DNA from: Metabacillus rhizolycopersici
GTDB lineage: Bacteria > Bacillota > Bacilli > Bacillales > Bacillaceae
Length of the DNA stretch: 36,031 nucleotides
Direction of reading: 5' to 3'
Assembly: GCF_020075705.1 (NCBI RefSeq)
Contig: NZ_JAIQUM010000055.1
Span: forward strand, 1-36,031
Shown in pieces: positions 6,969 to 15,185 of this stretch; within the stretch, counting starts at the first letter, position 1, and every line of letters begins with the position of its first letter. The notes beneath the pieces are model-generated. The model saw only the letters and a list, made by a program, of their open reading frames with translations. It did not search any database and was not told the DNA's origin. Both the position numbers and the translations under genes were made by a program.

Positions 6969-7988
6969 ATGAATAAACTAAACATTGGTTTAATAGGTGC
7001 TGGACGAATGGGGGCTTTTCATGGCGAAACAATTGCTTACCGATTACCACAAGCTAACTTGTATGCGGTCGCAGATCCTGTACCTGGTGCAGCCGAAAAA
7101 TTTATCAGTCAATTAGATGTAAATGCAAAAGCCTACACAGAGCCTATGGAATTAATACAAGATCCTGGAGTGGATGCCGTGGTCATTGCTTCACCAGCAC
7201 GTACACATGCTAGTAATATTCTTGCTGCTATTAAACAAGGGAAAGCAGTATTCTGTGAAAAGCCTATGGCTGTTAATTTGAAAGAAGCAAACGAAATTAT
7301 TCAAGAAAGTAATGAACATAATGTATTGGTTCAAGTTGGTTTTAATAGAAGATTTGAAAAGGGATTCAAAGCTGCGCACACAGAAATAGCTTCAGGTAAA
7401 ATTGGAACACCTCAATTATTAAAATCAACGACAAGGGATCCTAAGTTAAATAGAGCGGAATCTATTCCAGAATGGACGATCTTTTTAGAAACCTTAATCC
7501 ATGACTTTGATACTTTAATGTATTTAAATCCTGGTGCAAAGCCTGTTGAGGTATATGCGGTTGCAGATGCATTAATTCGTCCAGATCTAAAGGATAAAGG
7601 TTTCCTAGATACTGCTGTTGTTACGATAAAATTTGATAACGGTGCGATATCAACTACAGAAGCGAATTTCCAGGCTGTATATGGTTATGATGTTAGGGCA
7701 GAGGTTTTCGGATCGGAAGGTATGATTACTGCAGGGGGAATCCGTGAGTCTAGCATGACGAGATATAATCATAATGGGGTAAGTTTTGATACATGTCGTT
7801 ATGACCAAGATTTATTGTTTGATGCTTACATTGCAGAATTAAGAAGTTTTGTAGATTGTGTGATTCATAATAAACCGGCATTAGCAACGGCTGAAGATGC
7901 TCGGTGGGCGTTAAAAATTGCGCTAGCTAGTGTTGAGTCCGTGAAAAGTAACTTGCCAATTAAACTTGATCAACACGCTTTAGTTTAA
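6969..7988 (+). CDS. Gfo/Idh/MocA-family (inositol 2-dehydrogenase-like) dehydrogenase
   Basis: The 339-residue protein has the family layout. An N-terminal Rossmann fold carries GLIGAGRMGAFHGE (G10-A-G12-R-M-G15) and an acidic ADP strand end AVADP. The catalytic lysine is Lys98 in FCEKPM. The C-terminal alpha/beta sheet carries the substrate motif FLETLIHDFD with His178. In B. subtilis IolG the residue four before this histidine is Asp; here it is Glu174. Expected reaction: NAD(P)-dependent oxidation of a hydroxyl of an inositol or related cyclic polyol or sugar to a keto product. AGGAGG at 6955-6960 supports the start. As first gene of an operon with a TIM-barrel isomerase and a sugar-porter MFS, it probably starts a short catabolic route. 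iolBCDE are absent, so a full myo-inositol pathway is not encoded here. Confidence 0.85.
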   Translation: MNKLNIGLIGAGRMGAFHGETIAYRLPQANLYAVADPVPGAAEKFISQLDVNAKAYTEPMELIQDPGVDAVVIASPARTHASNILAAIKQGKAVFCEKPMAVNLKEANEIIQESNEHNVLVQVGFNRRFEKGFKAAHTEIASGKIGTPQLLKSTTRDPKLNRAESIPEWTIFLETLIHDFDTLMYLNPGAKPVEVYAVADALIRPDLKDKGFLDTAVVTIKFDNGAISTTEANFQAVYGYDVRAEVFGSEGMITAGGIRESSMTRYNHNGVSFDTCRYDQDLLFDAYIAELRSFVDCVIHNKPALATAEDARWALKIALASVESVKSNLPIKLDQHALV

Positions 7989-8027
7989 TTAATTAGTAGA
8001 ATGCTATATTGAAATGAAGTAAAGTCT

Positions 8028-8061
8028 ATTCAAAAGAGGGAGTATTATCTCTCTTTTGAAT
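8028..8061 (+). promoter_or_regulatory. Intercistronic hairpin
   Basis: ATTCAAAAGAG-g-GAG (8028-8042) pairs with CTC-TCTTTTGAAT (8049-8061). No T run follows, so it is probably an RNA-processing or stability hairpin protecting the upstream message, or a weak attenuator, between the dehydrogenase and the isomerase. Confidence 0.5.
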
Positions 8062-8134
8062 GAAAAGGAAGAACATTTTGCCATTTAATAGAGAATGTCC
8101 AATTGTTAATAAAATAATACATGGAGGGAAGAAA

Positions 8135-8962
8135 ATGAATAGAGATTATGGTCTTTGCCTATGGACTTTCGGGGATATATCTTTGGAAGAAAAGTGCAAA
8201 CTTGCGAAGGAGATCGGTGTAGATGGCGTAGAGGTTCAAGGGGACTTAACTCAAAGTCCTGTTGAGTTGAAAGCGCTCTTAAATAAGTATGATTTAAAAG
8301 TATTATCAGTGACCCCTGACAATGTAGATATTTCAAGTGCCAATGAAAAGGTACGTTCTAGTGCAGTTCAATATTTTTTAGAACTATTAAACTGGGCTCA
8401 AGAATTAGGAGCTAAAAGAATTTGTCTACATGGTGATGTTGGGAAAATGCAAGGAAGTGGAGATTTATCGAAAGATTGGGAGTTACTTGTGGATAGCTCG
8501 TCAATGGTAGTGCGTAAAGCAGAGGAATTCGGGATCGAGGTTGTGTTTGAAGTACTAAATCGTTATGAGAACCATCAAATTGTAACAGCTAAAGAAGCAT
8601 TAAGCTTAATTGATGAAGTAGGAAGTAAAAACCTTAAGGTACTATTAGATGCTTATCACATGAATATTGAGGAATCTTGTCCTATTCAGGCTCTTAAAGA
8701 TGCTGGGGATAAGTTAGGTGTTTATCATGTCGCTGATTCAAATAGGCAAGGTGTAGGTGACGGACATTCTGATATAAAAGGTCAAGTTACAGCTTTATAT
8801 GAAATTGGCTATGAAGGACCGATTATTATGGAAATGGTTGCTGAAGGACCAAATCCATTCACACCGGTTAAGGATGGAAACTATTTAGATATAGTTGTAA
8901 GTTATTACAAAGATTCTTTAAAACAACTAAGAGAATGGGATGCGGTTAAGGTTAATGCATAA
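8135..8962 (+). CDS. Sugar isomerase/epimerase, xylose isomerase-like TIM barrel
   Basis: The 275-residue protein is of the IolE/IolI/tagatose 3-epimerase type (AP endonuclease 2-like TIM barrel). The metal ligands are visible as Glu in VVFEVLNRYENH, Asp in VLLDAYHMNIEE, His in YHVADSNRQGVGDGH, and the C-terminal Glu in IIMEMVAEG. The HVADSNRQ-GH motif is typical of ketose 3-epimerase-like members. It would isomerise, epimerise or dehydrate the keto product of the upstream dehydrogenase, in the cytoplasm. I chose ATG 8135, with GGAGGG at 8123-8128; a longer frame from 8060 would add 25 residues that overlap the intercistronic hairpin and do not fit the family start (YGLCLWTFGD). Confidence 0.85.
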   Translation: MNRDYGLCLWTFGDISLEEKCKLAKEIGVDGVEVQGDLTQSPVELKALLNKYDLKVLSVTPDNVDISSANEKVRSSAVQYFLELLNWAQELGAKRICLHGDVGKMQGSGDLSKDWELLVDSSSMVVRKAEEFGIEVVFEVLNRYENHQIVTAKEALSLIDEVGSKNLKVLLDAYHMNIEESCPIQALKDAGDKLGVYHVADSNRQGVGDGHSDIKGQVTALYEIGYEGPIIMEMVAEGPNPFTPVKDGNYLDIVVSYYKDSLKQLREWDAVKVNA

Positions 8963-9051
8963 GAAAATCTAACTTTTTAAAGGTTGGTTGTGTTAAAAGC
9001 AGGTGGTTGGATTGGCACGACTTAGATTGATTGGTTTATATATTTAATTAA

Positions 9052-9066
9052 TTGAAAGCGTTTGCG
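9052..9066. promoter_or_regulatory. cre-like or LacI-type operator
   Basis: TTGAAAGCGTTTGCG fits the CcpA consensus WTGNAANCGNWNNCW at all positions but the last. It lies 144 bases before the transporter start. Either CcpA or the local LacI-family regulator may use it. A hairpin at 9085-9121 (CTAGTCAACGCC with GGCGTTGGCTAG) follows without a T run. Confidence 0.5.
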
Positions 9067-9195
9067 GAAGGTGTATGCAAATACTAGTCAACGCCAGCAT
9101 TATATCTAGGCGTTGGCTAGTTACAAATAATATCTAGAATATTTTCTAGAAATATTTATTTAAGTAAATCGATCATGAAAGGGAGTTCTATAAAA

Positions 9196-10626
9196 ATGAA
9201 ACGAAATATGAGATATATTATATTTCTGTCTGTAGTTGCCGCACTAGGTGGCCTTTTATTTGGTTACGATACAGCCGTTATATCCGGTGCAGAGCAATCA
9301 TTACAAGTGTATTTTATAGATAATCTTGGTTTAAGTACATTATTCCACGGATTAACTGTATCTAGTGCTCTTATTGGTTGTATTATAGGTGGATTAATCA
9401 GTGGGGTACTTTCAAATCGAATAGGTCGTAGAAACTCTCTTCTTGTTGCAGCTGTTTTATTTTTTATTTCCGCGTTACTTTCAGGGTATCCTGAATTTTT
9501 ATTCTTTACAAAAGGTGAGCCAACGATTGGGCTTTTCATTATGTTTAACGTCTATAGAATTATTGGTGGTATAGGTGTTGGTTTGGCTTCAGGATTAGGG
9601 CCATTGTATATTAGCGAAACGTCTCCTGCAAATATTAGAGGAAGATTAGTAACTTTAAATAATCTAGCCATTATATTTGGAATGTTGCTTGTTTATATTG
9701 TTAACTGGAGAATTGCTGCAGGGCAAAGTGCTAGCTGGATTCATGATATAGGCTGGAGATATATGTTTGCTTCTGAAGCCATTCCGGCTATATTATTCTT
9801 TGGCCTTCTGTTTCTAGTGCCAGAAACTCCTCGTTATTTAATATCGAAAAATAAAGATGAAGAAGCAATGACCGTCTTAACGAAAGTTAATGGATCGAAT
9901 AAAATAGCAAAAGAAATTTATCAAGAGATTAAACAAACGATGGACACTCCTAACTCTCCTAAAGCGGGTATCTTTTCATATGGAAAGTTGGTCGTTATTG
10001 TAGGGATTTTATTAGCTGCTGCGCAACAGTTTGTAGGGATTAACGTTATTCTCTATTATGCACCACGTATATTTGCTAATATGGGAGCAAGTGCAGATAG
10101 CTCCATGCTTCAAACGATACTAATTGGGGTAGTAAACCTTATTTTTGTATTCATAGCTCTAATGCTTGTAGAGAAGTGGGGAAGAAAGCCCTTACTTCTA
10201 ATAGGATCAGTTGGTATGGCTGTAGGAATGTTTGGAATAGCTACTTTATCGTTTGTTGATTCGATGGGGTTAGGTGCTTTGCTATTCATTTTAGTATATG
10301 TAGCCTTTTATAATTTATCTTTTGGTCCGCTTGTGTGGGTGCTAGCTGCTGAGATTTTCCCTAATAAAATAAGAGGTCAAGTGATGGCAATAACAGTTGT
10401 TGCTAACTGGGGAAGTAATTTATTAATATCAGCGACATTCCCTTCTTTACTGGAAATAAGCGCTGGAGTGGCTTATAGCTTTTATGGTGTAATGTGTATT
10501 CTTTCTTTCTTTTTTGTTTGGAAATTGGTTCCAGAAACAAAAGGAAGAACACTTGAAGAGATTGAAACGCATTGGAAACCAAAAGAAGTGGCTACCGATT
10601 TATCTCGAAAAAAAATAGAGTTATAA
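9196..10626 (+). CDS. Sugar-porter MFS transporter (IolT-like)
   Basis: The 476-residue protein has 12 predicted membrane segments and the sugar porter signatures: GGLLFGYDTAVISGA in segment 1, NRIGRR between segments 2 and 3, VPETPRYL after segment 6, QQFVGINVILYYAP in segment 7, and PETKGRTLEEIE at the C-terminus. This is the proton-symporter group that includes B. subtilis IolT and xylose and arabinose transporters. It should import the cyclitol or sugar used by the two enzymes upstream. AAAGGGAG at 9177-9184 supports ATG 9196 rather than the in-frame ATG at 9175. A cre-like site upstream suggests catabolite control and possibly a promoter of its own. Confidence 0.9.
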   Translation: MKRNMRYIIFLSVVAALGGLLFGYDTAVISGAEQSLQVYFIDNLGLSTLFHGLTVSSALIGCIIGGLISGVLSNRIGRRNSLLVAAVLFFISALLSGYPEFLFFTKGEPTIGLFIMFNVYRIIGGIGVGLASGLGPLYISETSPANIRGRLVTLNNLAIIFGMLLVYIVNWRIAAGQSASWIHDIGWRYMFASEAIPAILFFGLLFLVPETPRYLISKNKDEEAMTVLTKVNGSNKIAKEIYQEIKQTMDTPNSPKAGIFSYGKLVVIVGILLAAAQQFVGINVILYYAPRIFANMGASADSSMLQTILIGVVNLIFVFIALMLVEKWGRKPLLLIGSVGMAVGMFGIATLSFVDSMGLGALLFILVYVAFYNLSFGPLVWVLAAEIFPNKIRGQVMAITVVANWGSNLLISATFPSLLEISAGVAYSFYGVMCILSFFFVWKLVPETKGRTLEEIETHWKPKEVATDLSRKKIEL

Positions 10627-10821
10627 GACATATCTTCAAAGAAGGTGATTAGGGCAAGATGTATAAAATGTTGGAAGTGCTAGATATAAAATACTAGTTC
10701 TATTCTATTTAAGAGAAATGGTTACAAAAGCTAGAAAATCCTTTTCCTAATAATTTTAATCTACCTAAAAATTGATTAAAATAAATGTGTAGGTTCTTAA
10801 AGGGGAAGGAGAAAGAAAAAA

Positions 10822-11835
10822 GTGAAACAACCAACGATATATGATGTTGCAAAAGAAGCTGGTGTTGCTATTTCTACAGTCTCAAAAGTGTTAAATAATA
10901 CAGGAAGTATTGGGGCAAAAACAAGAAAAAAAGTGGAAGAGACAATGCAGAAATTAAATTACCAACCTAGTGTTGCGGCATCAGTCAAGAAACGAATTCA
11001 AACAATAGGACTATTAATTCCAGATATTTCAGATCCTTTTATGGCGCAAATTGCAAGAACGATTGAGGATCATGGGCGGAAATTTGGGTTTAGTTTAATC
11101 GTATGTAGTACTGATAATGACTTAGATAAGGAAATAGAATATGTCTCAATATTAAAGAAAAAATATATAGATGGCATTATCATCGCTACAGGATTGAAAA
11201 ATACAACAGCGTTAAAGAAGTTATTAAATAATGAAATCCCAGTTGCCTTATTGGCGAGGGAAGTTCCTTCACTAGCAGTTAATACAGTGGTTGTAGATGA
11301 TTTTTTAGGGGCATTTGAAGCTACTTCTTATTTAATAAAACTAGGACATCAAAAAATTGCCATGGTGACTGAGGATATCTATTTTCCTGTAACAAAATTA
11401 AGGCTTGATGGCTACAAACAGGCTCTTGCTCAGGCTGATTTAACTTATAATGGAGATTTTGTTGCAATAAATAATACTAGCTTTACGGATGCCTTAGATT
11501 CAACGCTTAAACTACTAAATTTACCTGAACCTCCAACAGCTATTTTTGCATCAACTGAACCTCTTGCTATTGGAGTGATGCAGGGTGCTCGTGAATCTGG
11601 ATTTGATATTCCAAAGGATATTTCAATAGTAGGTTTTGATAACTCTATCCTTGCAAAAATGTGTTATCCGCCATTAACAACTGTGTCACAGCCAATACAT
11701 GAAATGGGTAAGAAAATAATCGAATTATTAGTTGAAGAAATAAAGAATCCAAAACAGGTAAAACAACGAATCGTCATGTCACCAGAACTAATCATTCGAG
11801 GAACAGCTAGTGAAATTTTAACATCTAAGACCTAA
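10822..11835 (+). CDS. LacI-family transcriptional regulator
   Basis: The 337-residue protein has the LacI HTH at residues 3-24 (PTIYDVAKEAGVAISTVSKV) followed by the hinge region NYQPSVAASVKKRI and a periplasmic-binding-protein-like ligand domain (TIGLLIPDISDPFM; ISIVGFDNSILAKMCYPPLT; TTVSQPIHEMGK). The start is GTG 10822, with AAGGAG at 10806-10811. The hinge has Val where many members have Leu. It lies in the same direction as the transporter, 195 bases downstream, with no clear terminator between. It probably senses the substrate of this operon and acts on the palindromes at 6906 and perhaps 9052 (inference). Confidence 0.92.
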   Translation: MKQPTIYDVAKEAGVAISTVSKVLNNTGSIGAKTRKKVEETMQKLNYQPSVAASVKKRIQTIGLLIPDISDPFMAQIARTIEDHGRKFGFSLIVCSTDNDLDKEIEYVSILKKKYIDGIIIATGLKNTTALKKLLNNEIPVALLAREVPSLAVNTVVVDDFLGAFEATSYLIKLGHQKIAMVTEDIYFPVTKLRLDGYKQALAQADLTYNGDFVAINNTSFTDALDSTLKLLNLPEPPTAIFASTEPLAIGVMQGARESGFDIPKDISIVGFDNSILAKMCYPPLTTVSQPIHEMGKKIIELLVEEIKNPKQVKQRIVMSPELIIRGTASEILTSKT

Positions 11836-11839
11836 ATCA

Positions 11840-11886
11840 GAGATACGATAATATTAAATAAAACAAAGGAATATTATTTGTATCTC
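11840..11886 (+). terminator. Terminator-like hairpin after lacI
   Basis: GAGATAC-g-ATAATATT pairs with AATATTAT-tt-GTATCTC. A T-rich segment comes only eight bases later (CCCTTTTT), so termination may be incomplete. Confidence 0.55.
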
Positions 11887-12120
11887 GGTTATTTCCCTTT
11901 TTGTAGTATATGAAACATTTACCACTAGAAGCTTAGTTTTATCTTTAGGGGGGGAATAAAAATAGTTAAAATTTCGAAAGCACTTACAATTAATAATTAT
12001 AAATGAACCAAAATCTAGTTTCAGTGGTTCATAGGGGGAACCCGTTTAAAATCAATGTTCAAGATATTATTTCTACCCCGACCACTGATATTTAATAACA
12101 ATTATAAATGCATTAATATC
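11887..12120. other. Intergenic, no gene seen
   Basis: This A/T-rich stretch has no credible frame. It holds an inverted pair CAGTGGT (12020-12026) and ACCACTG (12081-12087), flanked by two copies of the word AATTATAAATG (11994-12004 and 12099-12109). That arrangement could be the ends of a small decayed insertion or a large hairpin. I cannot assign a function. Confidence 0.3.
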
Positions 12121-12122
12121 AG

Positions 12123-12154
12123 CGTTTCTTGCAACTAACAGGAAACGTTTTTTT
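12123..12154 (+). terminator. Rho-independent terminator-like hairpin
   Basis: CGTTTC pairs with GAAACG around a loop of about 13 bases, followed by TTTTTTT, directly before the group II intron relic. Confidence 0.6.
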
Positions 12155-12290
12155 GATGCGCCCAGCGTCTATAGGGTGAAAGTCCCGAACTGTGAAGGCA
12201 GAAGTAGTAGTAGTTTAACGCAAGGGTGCTGAGGAAAAATAAATTTATGTTTATTATCACGGAATCGAAGGGGAAACTCGCTTGTAGATT
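12155..12290 (+). mobile_element. Group II intron relic (5' domain I)
   Basis: The segment begins GATGCGCCCAGCG and continues AGGGTGAAAGTCCCGAACTG, GAAGGCAGAAGTAGTAGTAG, TTTAACGCAAGGGTG and, after a shortened stretch, CACGGAATCGAAGG. These are the conserved opening (usually GTGCG) and domain I words of bacterial group II introns. No reverse transcriptase frame and no domain V follow, and the spacing is shortened, so this is the dead 5' fragment of a retroelement. Confidence 0.65.
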
Positions 12291-12470
12291 TTAAAGATGG
12301 GGTTTATTAATTTGATTACTACAATCTGTGTATTTAACTAGACATATAATATACATTATACGCATTTATTACATATCTTCCTTTGTTTAACTCATCATAT
12401 AATATGTGTTTCACCCAGCCTTTTCGCTCCATTGAAACTGTTTGAACTTGGGATTCAGCCGAGATACGTG

Positions 12471-12520
12471 TAAAAATGGGTCATAGGCTTACTTTTATTT
12501 CCAGACAATGACCCGTTTTA
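12471..12520. terminator. Bidirectional terminator-like hairpin
   Basis: TAAAAATGGGTCAT pairs with ATGACCCGTTTTA, one mismatch, with a loop of about 23 bases. It lies just past the Tn3 transposase tail and could stop transcription from either side. Confidence 0.55.
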
Positions 12521-12523
12521 TGT

Positions 12524-12661
12524 TTAAATGGGTATATTCTCCTCTACTGGTTGAGGGATGTTTTGTAAATCGATGACATAATCTCCAAAACGTTTAATGT
12601 GTCTTGTAAGGTATGGACTCAGCATAACAAGATCTTCTCGCGAAAACTTATACCCTTCGTT
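12524..12661 (-). pseudogene. Tn3-family transposase C-terminal remnant
   Basis: The minus strand reads EGYKFSREDLVMLSPYLTRH followed by IKRFGDYVIDLQN and ends at TAA 12526-12524. This is the characteristic last segment of Tn3-family TnpA (LSPYxTxHIxRFGDY). An in-frame stop lies directly upstream and the rest of the roughly 980-residue protein is missing. No 38-bp Tn3 terminal repeat is visible beside it. It marks past Tn3 activity here. Confidence 0.75.
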
Positions 12662-12837
12662 TTAGGAACTTTTTTGCAGAAACTAAATTGGATATATATG
12701 TAAAAATATAAATAGATCGTGAAGAAATATACTTAAGCTAACTGGGCAGTTGAAGAAAGAAATTCCCAATGCTAAATCGCTTTAGACAAAAAGAGAGGGG
12801 ACTTCCCTGTATGCTTTTCTTTACAAAGCTGGTTAAT
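12662..12837. other. Intergenic, decayed
   Basis: No gene seen. A short open stretch (about 12732-12785) reads LKLTGQLKKEIPNAKSL before a stop, but has a stop just upstream and no start signal; it may be the tail of a lost gene. Confidence 0.25.
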
Positions 12838-12865
12838 TTGCGAAAACAGTAGGGTATGCTATAAT
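12838..12865 (+). promoter_or_regulatory. Promoter of the EamA transporter
   Basis: TTGCGA (12838-12843) and TATAAT (12860-12865) are 16 bases apart, 50 bases before the GTG start. Confidence 0.65.
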
Positions 12866-12915
12866 TTTAAAAAATACAAAATATGGATATTTCATAATAT
12901 TGTGGGGGGAAGAAA

Positions 12916-13824
12916 GTGAATATTATACTGCTCGGTATATTGTTTACCATCCTTTGGGCATCTGGTGCGGTCTCTGTGAAATTTGGCTTGCTGTCATCGC
13001 CACCGTTAACCATGGGGACCATTCGTTTTCTTTTAGCAGGTTGTTTACTATTGTTATATATTTACTTGGTTAGAAAAGGGAAATACCCGATGCCCCAAAA
13101 ACGAGAATGGAAGCCATTGATTTTATTAGGTTTATTTAATACTTCGTTGTATCTCGGCTGTGGTTTTTGGGCGTTGCAAACGGTCTCATCTGGTTTTTTT
13201 AATTTAGCTGTCGTTATCAATCCATTTCTTGTTGCACTTCTTTCCTCGATTTTCACGAAACGCTTGGTTCAACAGAAAGAATGGATAGGAATGATTGTTT
13301 CGGCAATCGGATTAGTGATTGCAACATACCCCTTACTCCAAAACGGTCATTCCACATTAAGCGGGCTTTTCTTGTTGATGATTGGCATGGTATCCATGGC
13401 AATCGGTAGCGTATATTTTCAAAAAGAAAAATTGCAACTGCCTAGTTTGGTCATTAATGCGTGGCAAGTTTTATTTGGCGGAATCATTTTAATCATACCC
13501 TCTATAATGTTAGAATCAGGTAAACCCTTTGTATTTGATAAGAATTTAGTAGTATATCTGGTGTGGTCGGTCTTAGGTGTTTCAATCTTTGCTATGATTC
13601 TTTGGTTTTATTTGCTTAAACAAGATGCAGTTAGGGCAAATATTTGGTTGTTTTTAACGCCCATTGCAGGATACGTTTTATCTTCTATCTTATTGGGAGA
13701 AGAGATTACAAAGTATGATGTGATTGCTTCTCTTTTTGTGTTTGCTGGATTGTATTTATCGGGTAATTTTCGAACTAACAACTTGGTGGCTAAACCTCCA
13801 CTAAAGAAAAAGCTTGAAGCATAA
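12916..13824 (+). CDS. EamA/DMT-family transporter
   Basis: The 302-residue protein has two EamA repeats and ten predicted membrane segments. It starts IILLGILFTILWASGAVSVK, the first helix with the family's W-x-S-x-x-x-x-K feature. The second repeat begins near residue 150 (LSGLFLLMIGMVSMAIGSVY) and ends with the segment after LLGEEIT. DMT members export amino acids, nucleobases or drugs; the substrate cannot be read. The start is GTG 12916, with a GGGGGGA binding site at 12904-12910. The C-terminal tail is lysine-rich and cytoplasmic. It is a single-gene unit with its own promoter and terminator. Confidence 0.9.
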   Translation: MNIILLGILFTILWASGAVSVKFGLLSSPPLTMGTIRFLLAGCLLLLYIYLVRKGKYPMPQKREWKPLILLGLFNTSLYLGCGFWALQTVSSGFFNLAVVINPFLVALLSSIFTKRLVQQKEWIGMIVSAIGLVIATYPLLQNGHSTLSGLFLLMIGMVSMAIGSVYFQKEKLQLPSLVINAWQVLFGGIILIIPSIMLESGKPFVFDKNLVVYLVWSVLGVSIFAMILWFYLLKQDAVRANIWLFLTPIAGYVLSSILLGEEITKYDVIASLFVFAGLYLSGNFRTNNLVAKPPLKKKLEA

Positions 13825-14174
13825 GAGTATAGGGGAAAGTAAAAGCGTGATATGTCAAATCTAATATGAAGTGGTTATTTGACTAGCGGGGGCTTTTGCT
13901 TAACAACGGAGGTAGCTGCAGCACCTCCTTTTCTTATTGAACAAACGGGGCAGGTTAGTGGAAAAGGGATTTAAAACACAAACATACTTAAATTTCAGTT
14001 TTTGAAAAAATTTGAGTTCGGACTGGAAAGGCTTTTTGTAAGCTCTTAGAACTATCAATAATATTATGGATTGTTTGGCGGCAAAAAGGAAAGAGGCACA
14101 CATATTTCTTCGCAACTTTATGGGGATATATGGATATACAAAAAGGTGCGCTTTAACTGAGTACACCACTTGTT
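13825..14174. other. Intergenic between convergent genes
   Basis: Apart from the terminator at 13908-13934 I see nothing I can name. A 43-codon open stretch on the plus strand from 14066 has no ribosome binding site and runs into the 3' end of the convergent gene. Confidence 0.4.
13908..13934 (+). terminator. Rho-independent terminator
   Basis: GGAGGT (13908-13913) pairs with ACCTCC (13923-13928), the loop itself being the palindrome AGCTGCAG-c, and TTTTCTT follows. It ends the EamA transcript. Confidence 0.8.
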
Positions 14175-14921
14175 TTATGAATTGTATATTTCTCTGTTTA
14201 AATTCACAATATCCTTATGTGAAAATTCAACTTCTTTTTTTTCTGCAAGGAGCTCTGCAAACCTTTCCATCACCTTATCCCGTAGTAATGGTGCTTTTTC
14301 TTTATTTGCCTTTTTCAACGCTTTCGTTAGTTCATCTTTTGTTAGCTCTGTGCAGTAAGCAGGAGTTCCTGGCTGTTGTCTCCAAGAGTCACTTAAAGAA
14401 CCACTATCTACTGCGTCGAAGCCTAGCTCGTTTACTACGTCCGTGACTACTTGTTTTTGTGATGGGTCATTACCAGCAACTGCCATCGCAATTCGTTCAC
14501 TAGAATCTTCGGATGTTCCTTCATTTTCTAAAGTATAGGCTAATAAGTTGTTGAAAGCTTTAATGATAGGTCTGCCTAATTGATTTGAAACCCAAACACT
14601 TTCAACCATCCCGTTCTCGATTTCTTCAATTCTGCCGTCTCTATATGGATAATAATTTGAAGTATCTACAATGATTACTTCCTCCCCGACTTGATCGATA
14701 ATGTTCCGAATGCTTGGCAGTGCTTTTATAGGGAGAGATATTATAAGAACTTCAATATTTTTAATTGCATCCTCTACAAGCACAGGTGTTCCAGCAAGCT
14801 CTTTTCCTTCTAAACGTTCAATTCCTCGTGCATCTGCAATTTTGACATCATGTCCATTCTTAACTAATTTTTTAGAAATAATTGACCCAATTGGTCCTGC
14901 ACCTATAATTCCAAATCTCAT
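14175..14921 (-). CDS. NAD(P)-binding oxidoreductase (F420-dependent NADP reductase-like)
   Basis: The 248-residue protein begins with a Rossmann fold (MRFGIIGAGPIGSIISKKLV; G-x-G-P-I-G) and continues VEDAIKNIEVLIISLP, IIVDTSNYYPYRDGRI and KAFNNLLAYTL. It belongs to the family annotated as coenzyme F420-dependent NADP oxidoreductase or 6-phosphogluconate/hydroxyisobutyrate-type NAD-binding proteins. Bacilli generally lack F420, so the second substrate is unknown. AGGAGG at 14928-14933 on the minus strand supports the start. It is divergent from an HxlR regulator over a 225-bp gap, the usual arrangement for an HxlR target gene. A redox stress or quinone response role is likely (inference). Confidence 0.82.
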   Translation of the reverse strand: MRFGIIGAGPIGSIISKKLVKNGHDVKIADARGIERLEGKELAGTPVLVEDAIKNIEVLIISLPIKALPSIRNIIDQVGEEVIIVDTSNYYPYRDGRIEEIENGMVESVWVSNQLGRPIIKAFNNLLAYTLENEGTSEDSSERIAMAVAGNDPSQKQVVTDVVNELGFDAVDSGSLSDSWRQQPGTPAYCTELTKDELTKALKKANKEKAPLLRDKVMERFAELLAEKKEVEFSHKDIVNLNREIYNS

Positions 14922-15028
14922 TATTGTTCCTCCTAAAGAATTTGTATATAAAAGAATTATTCTGCTTAAAGTTACACAATCATATGTTTATCAAACGGTA
15001 AACATATATTCATTAGATATTAAAAACG

Positions 15029-15185
15029 TATTGAGTATTTCTGTTACATATACTAGAATAAAATGATTTCTCATCTTTTTGAAGTAGGCAATAAAAATTG
15101 ACGTAGTACATTTTTTTGTACTTAACAGTAGAAAGCAGGTGAAAAGGTGTCTAGGATATGTAAGGATGGATTTGACAAAGAGTGT
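15029..15185. repeat. Inverted duplication, copy A (live HxlR promoter and 5' end)
   Basis: This stretch recurs in inverted orientation at about 15788-15944. Shared words in order are TATTGAGTA, TGTTACAT, ACTAGAATAAAA, TTCTCAT, GGCAATAAAAATTG, GTAGTACATTTTTTTGTACT, AAAGCAGGTGAAAAG and GGATTTGACAAAGA. The copies differ at roughly one base in five, so the duplication is old or was acquired from a related locus. Confidence 0.85.
15098..15127 (+). promoter_or_regulatory. HxlR-gene promoter with operator
   Basis: The -35 TTGACG (15098-15103) and a weak -10 TTAACA (15122-15127) frame the inverted repeat AGTACATTTTTTTGTACT (15105-15122). A repressor bound there would cover the spacer between the boxes. 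The same repeat is conserved in the inverted duplicate at 15852-15869, supporting its function. Confidence 0.65.

Noticed and set aside
13900..14169. 89-codon minus-strand frame
   Set aside because: It runs through the EamA terminator, has no binding site and no recognisable features.
14066..14446. 126-codon plus-strand frame
   Set aside because: Most of it is antisense to the NAD(P)-binding oxidoreductase, which has clear motifs.
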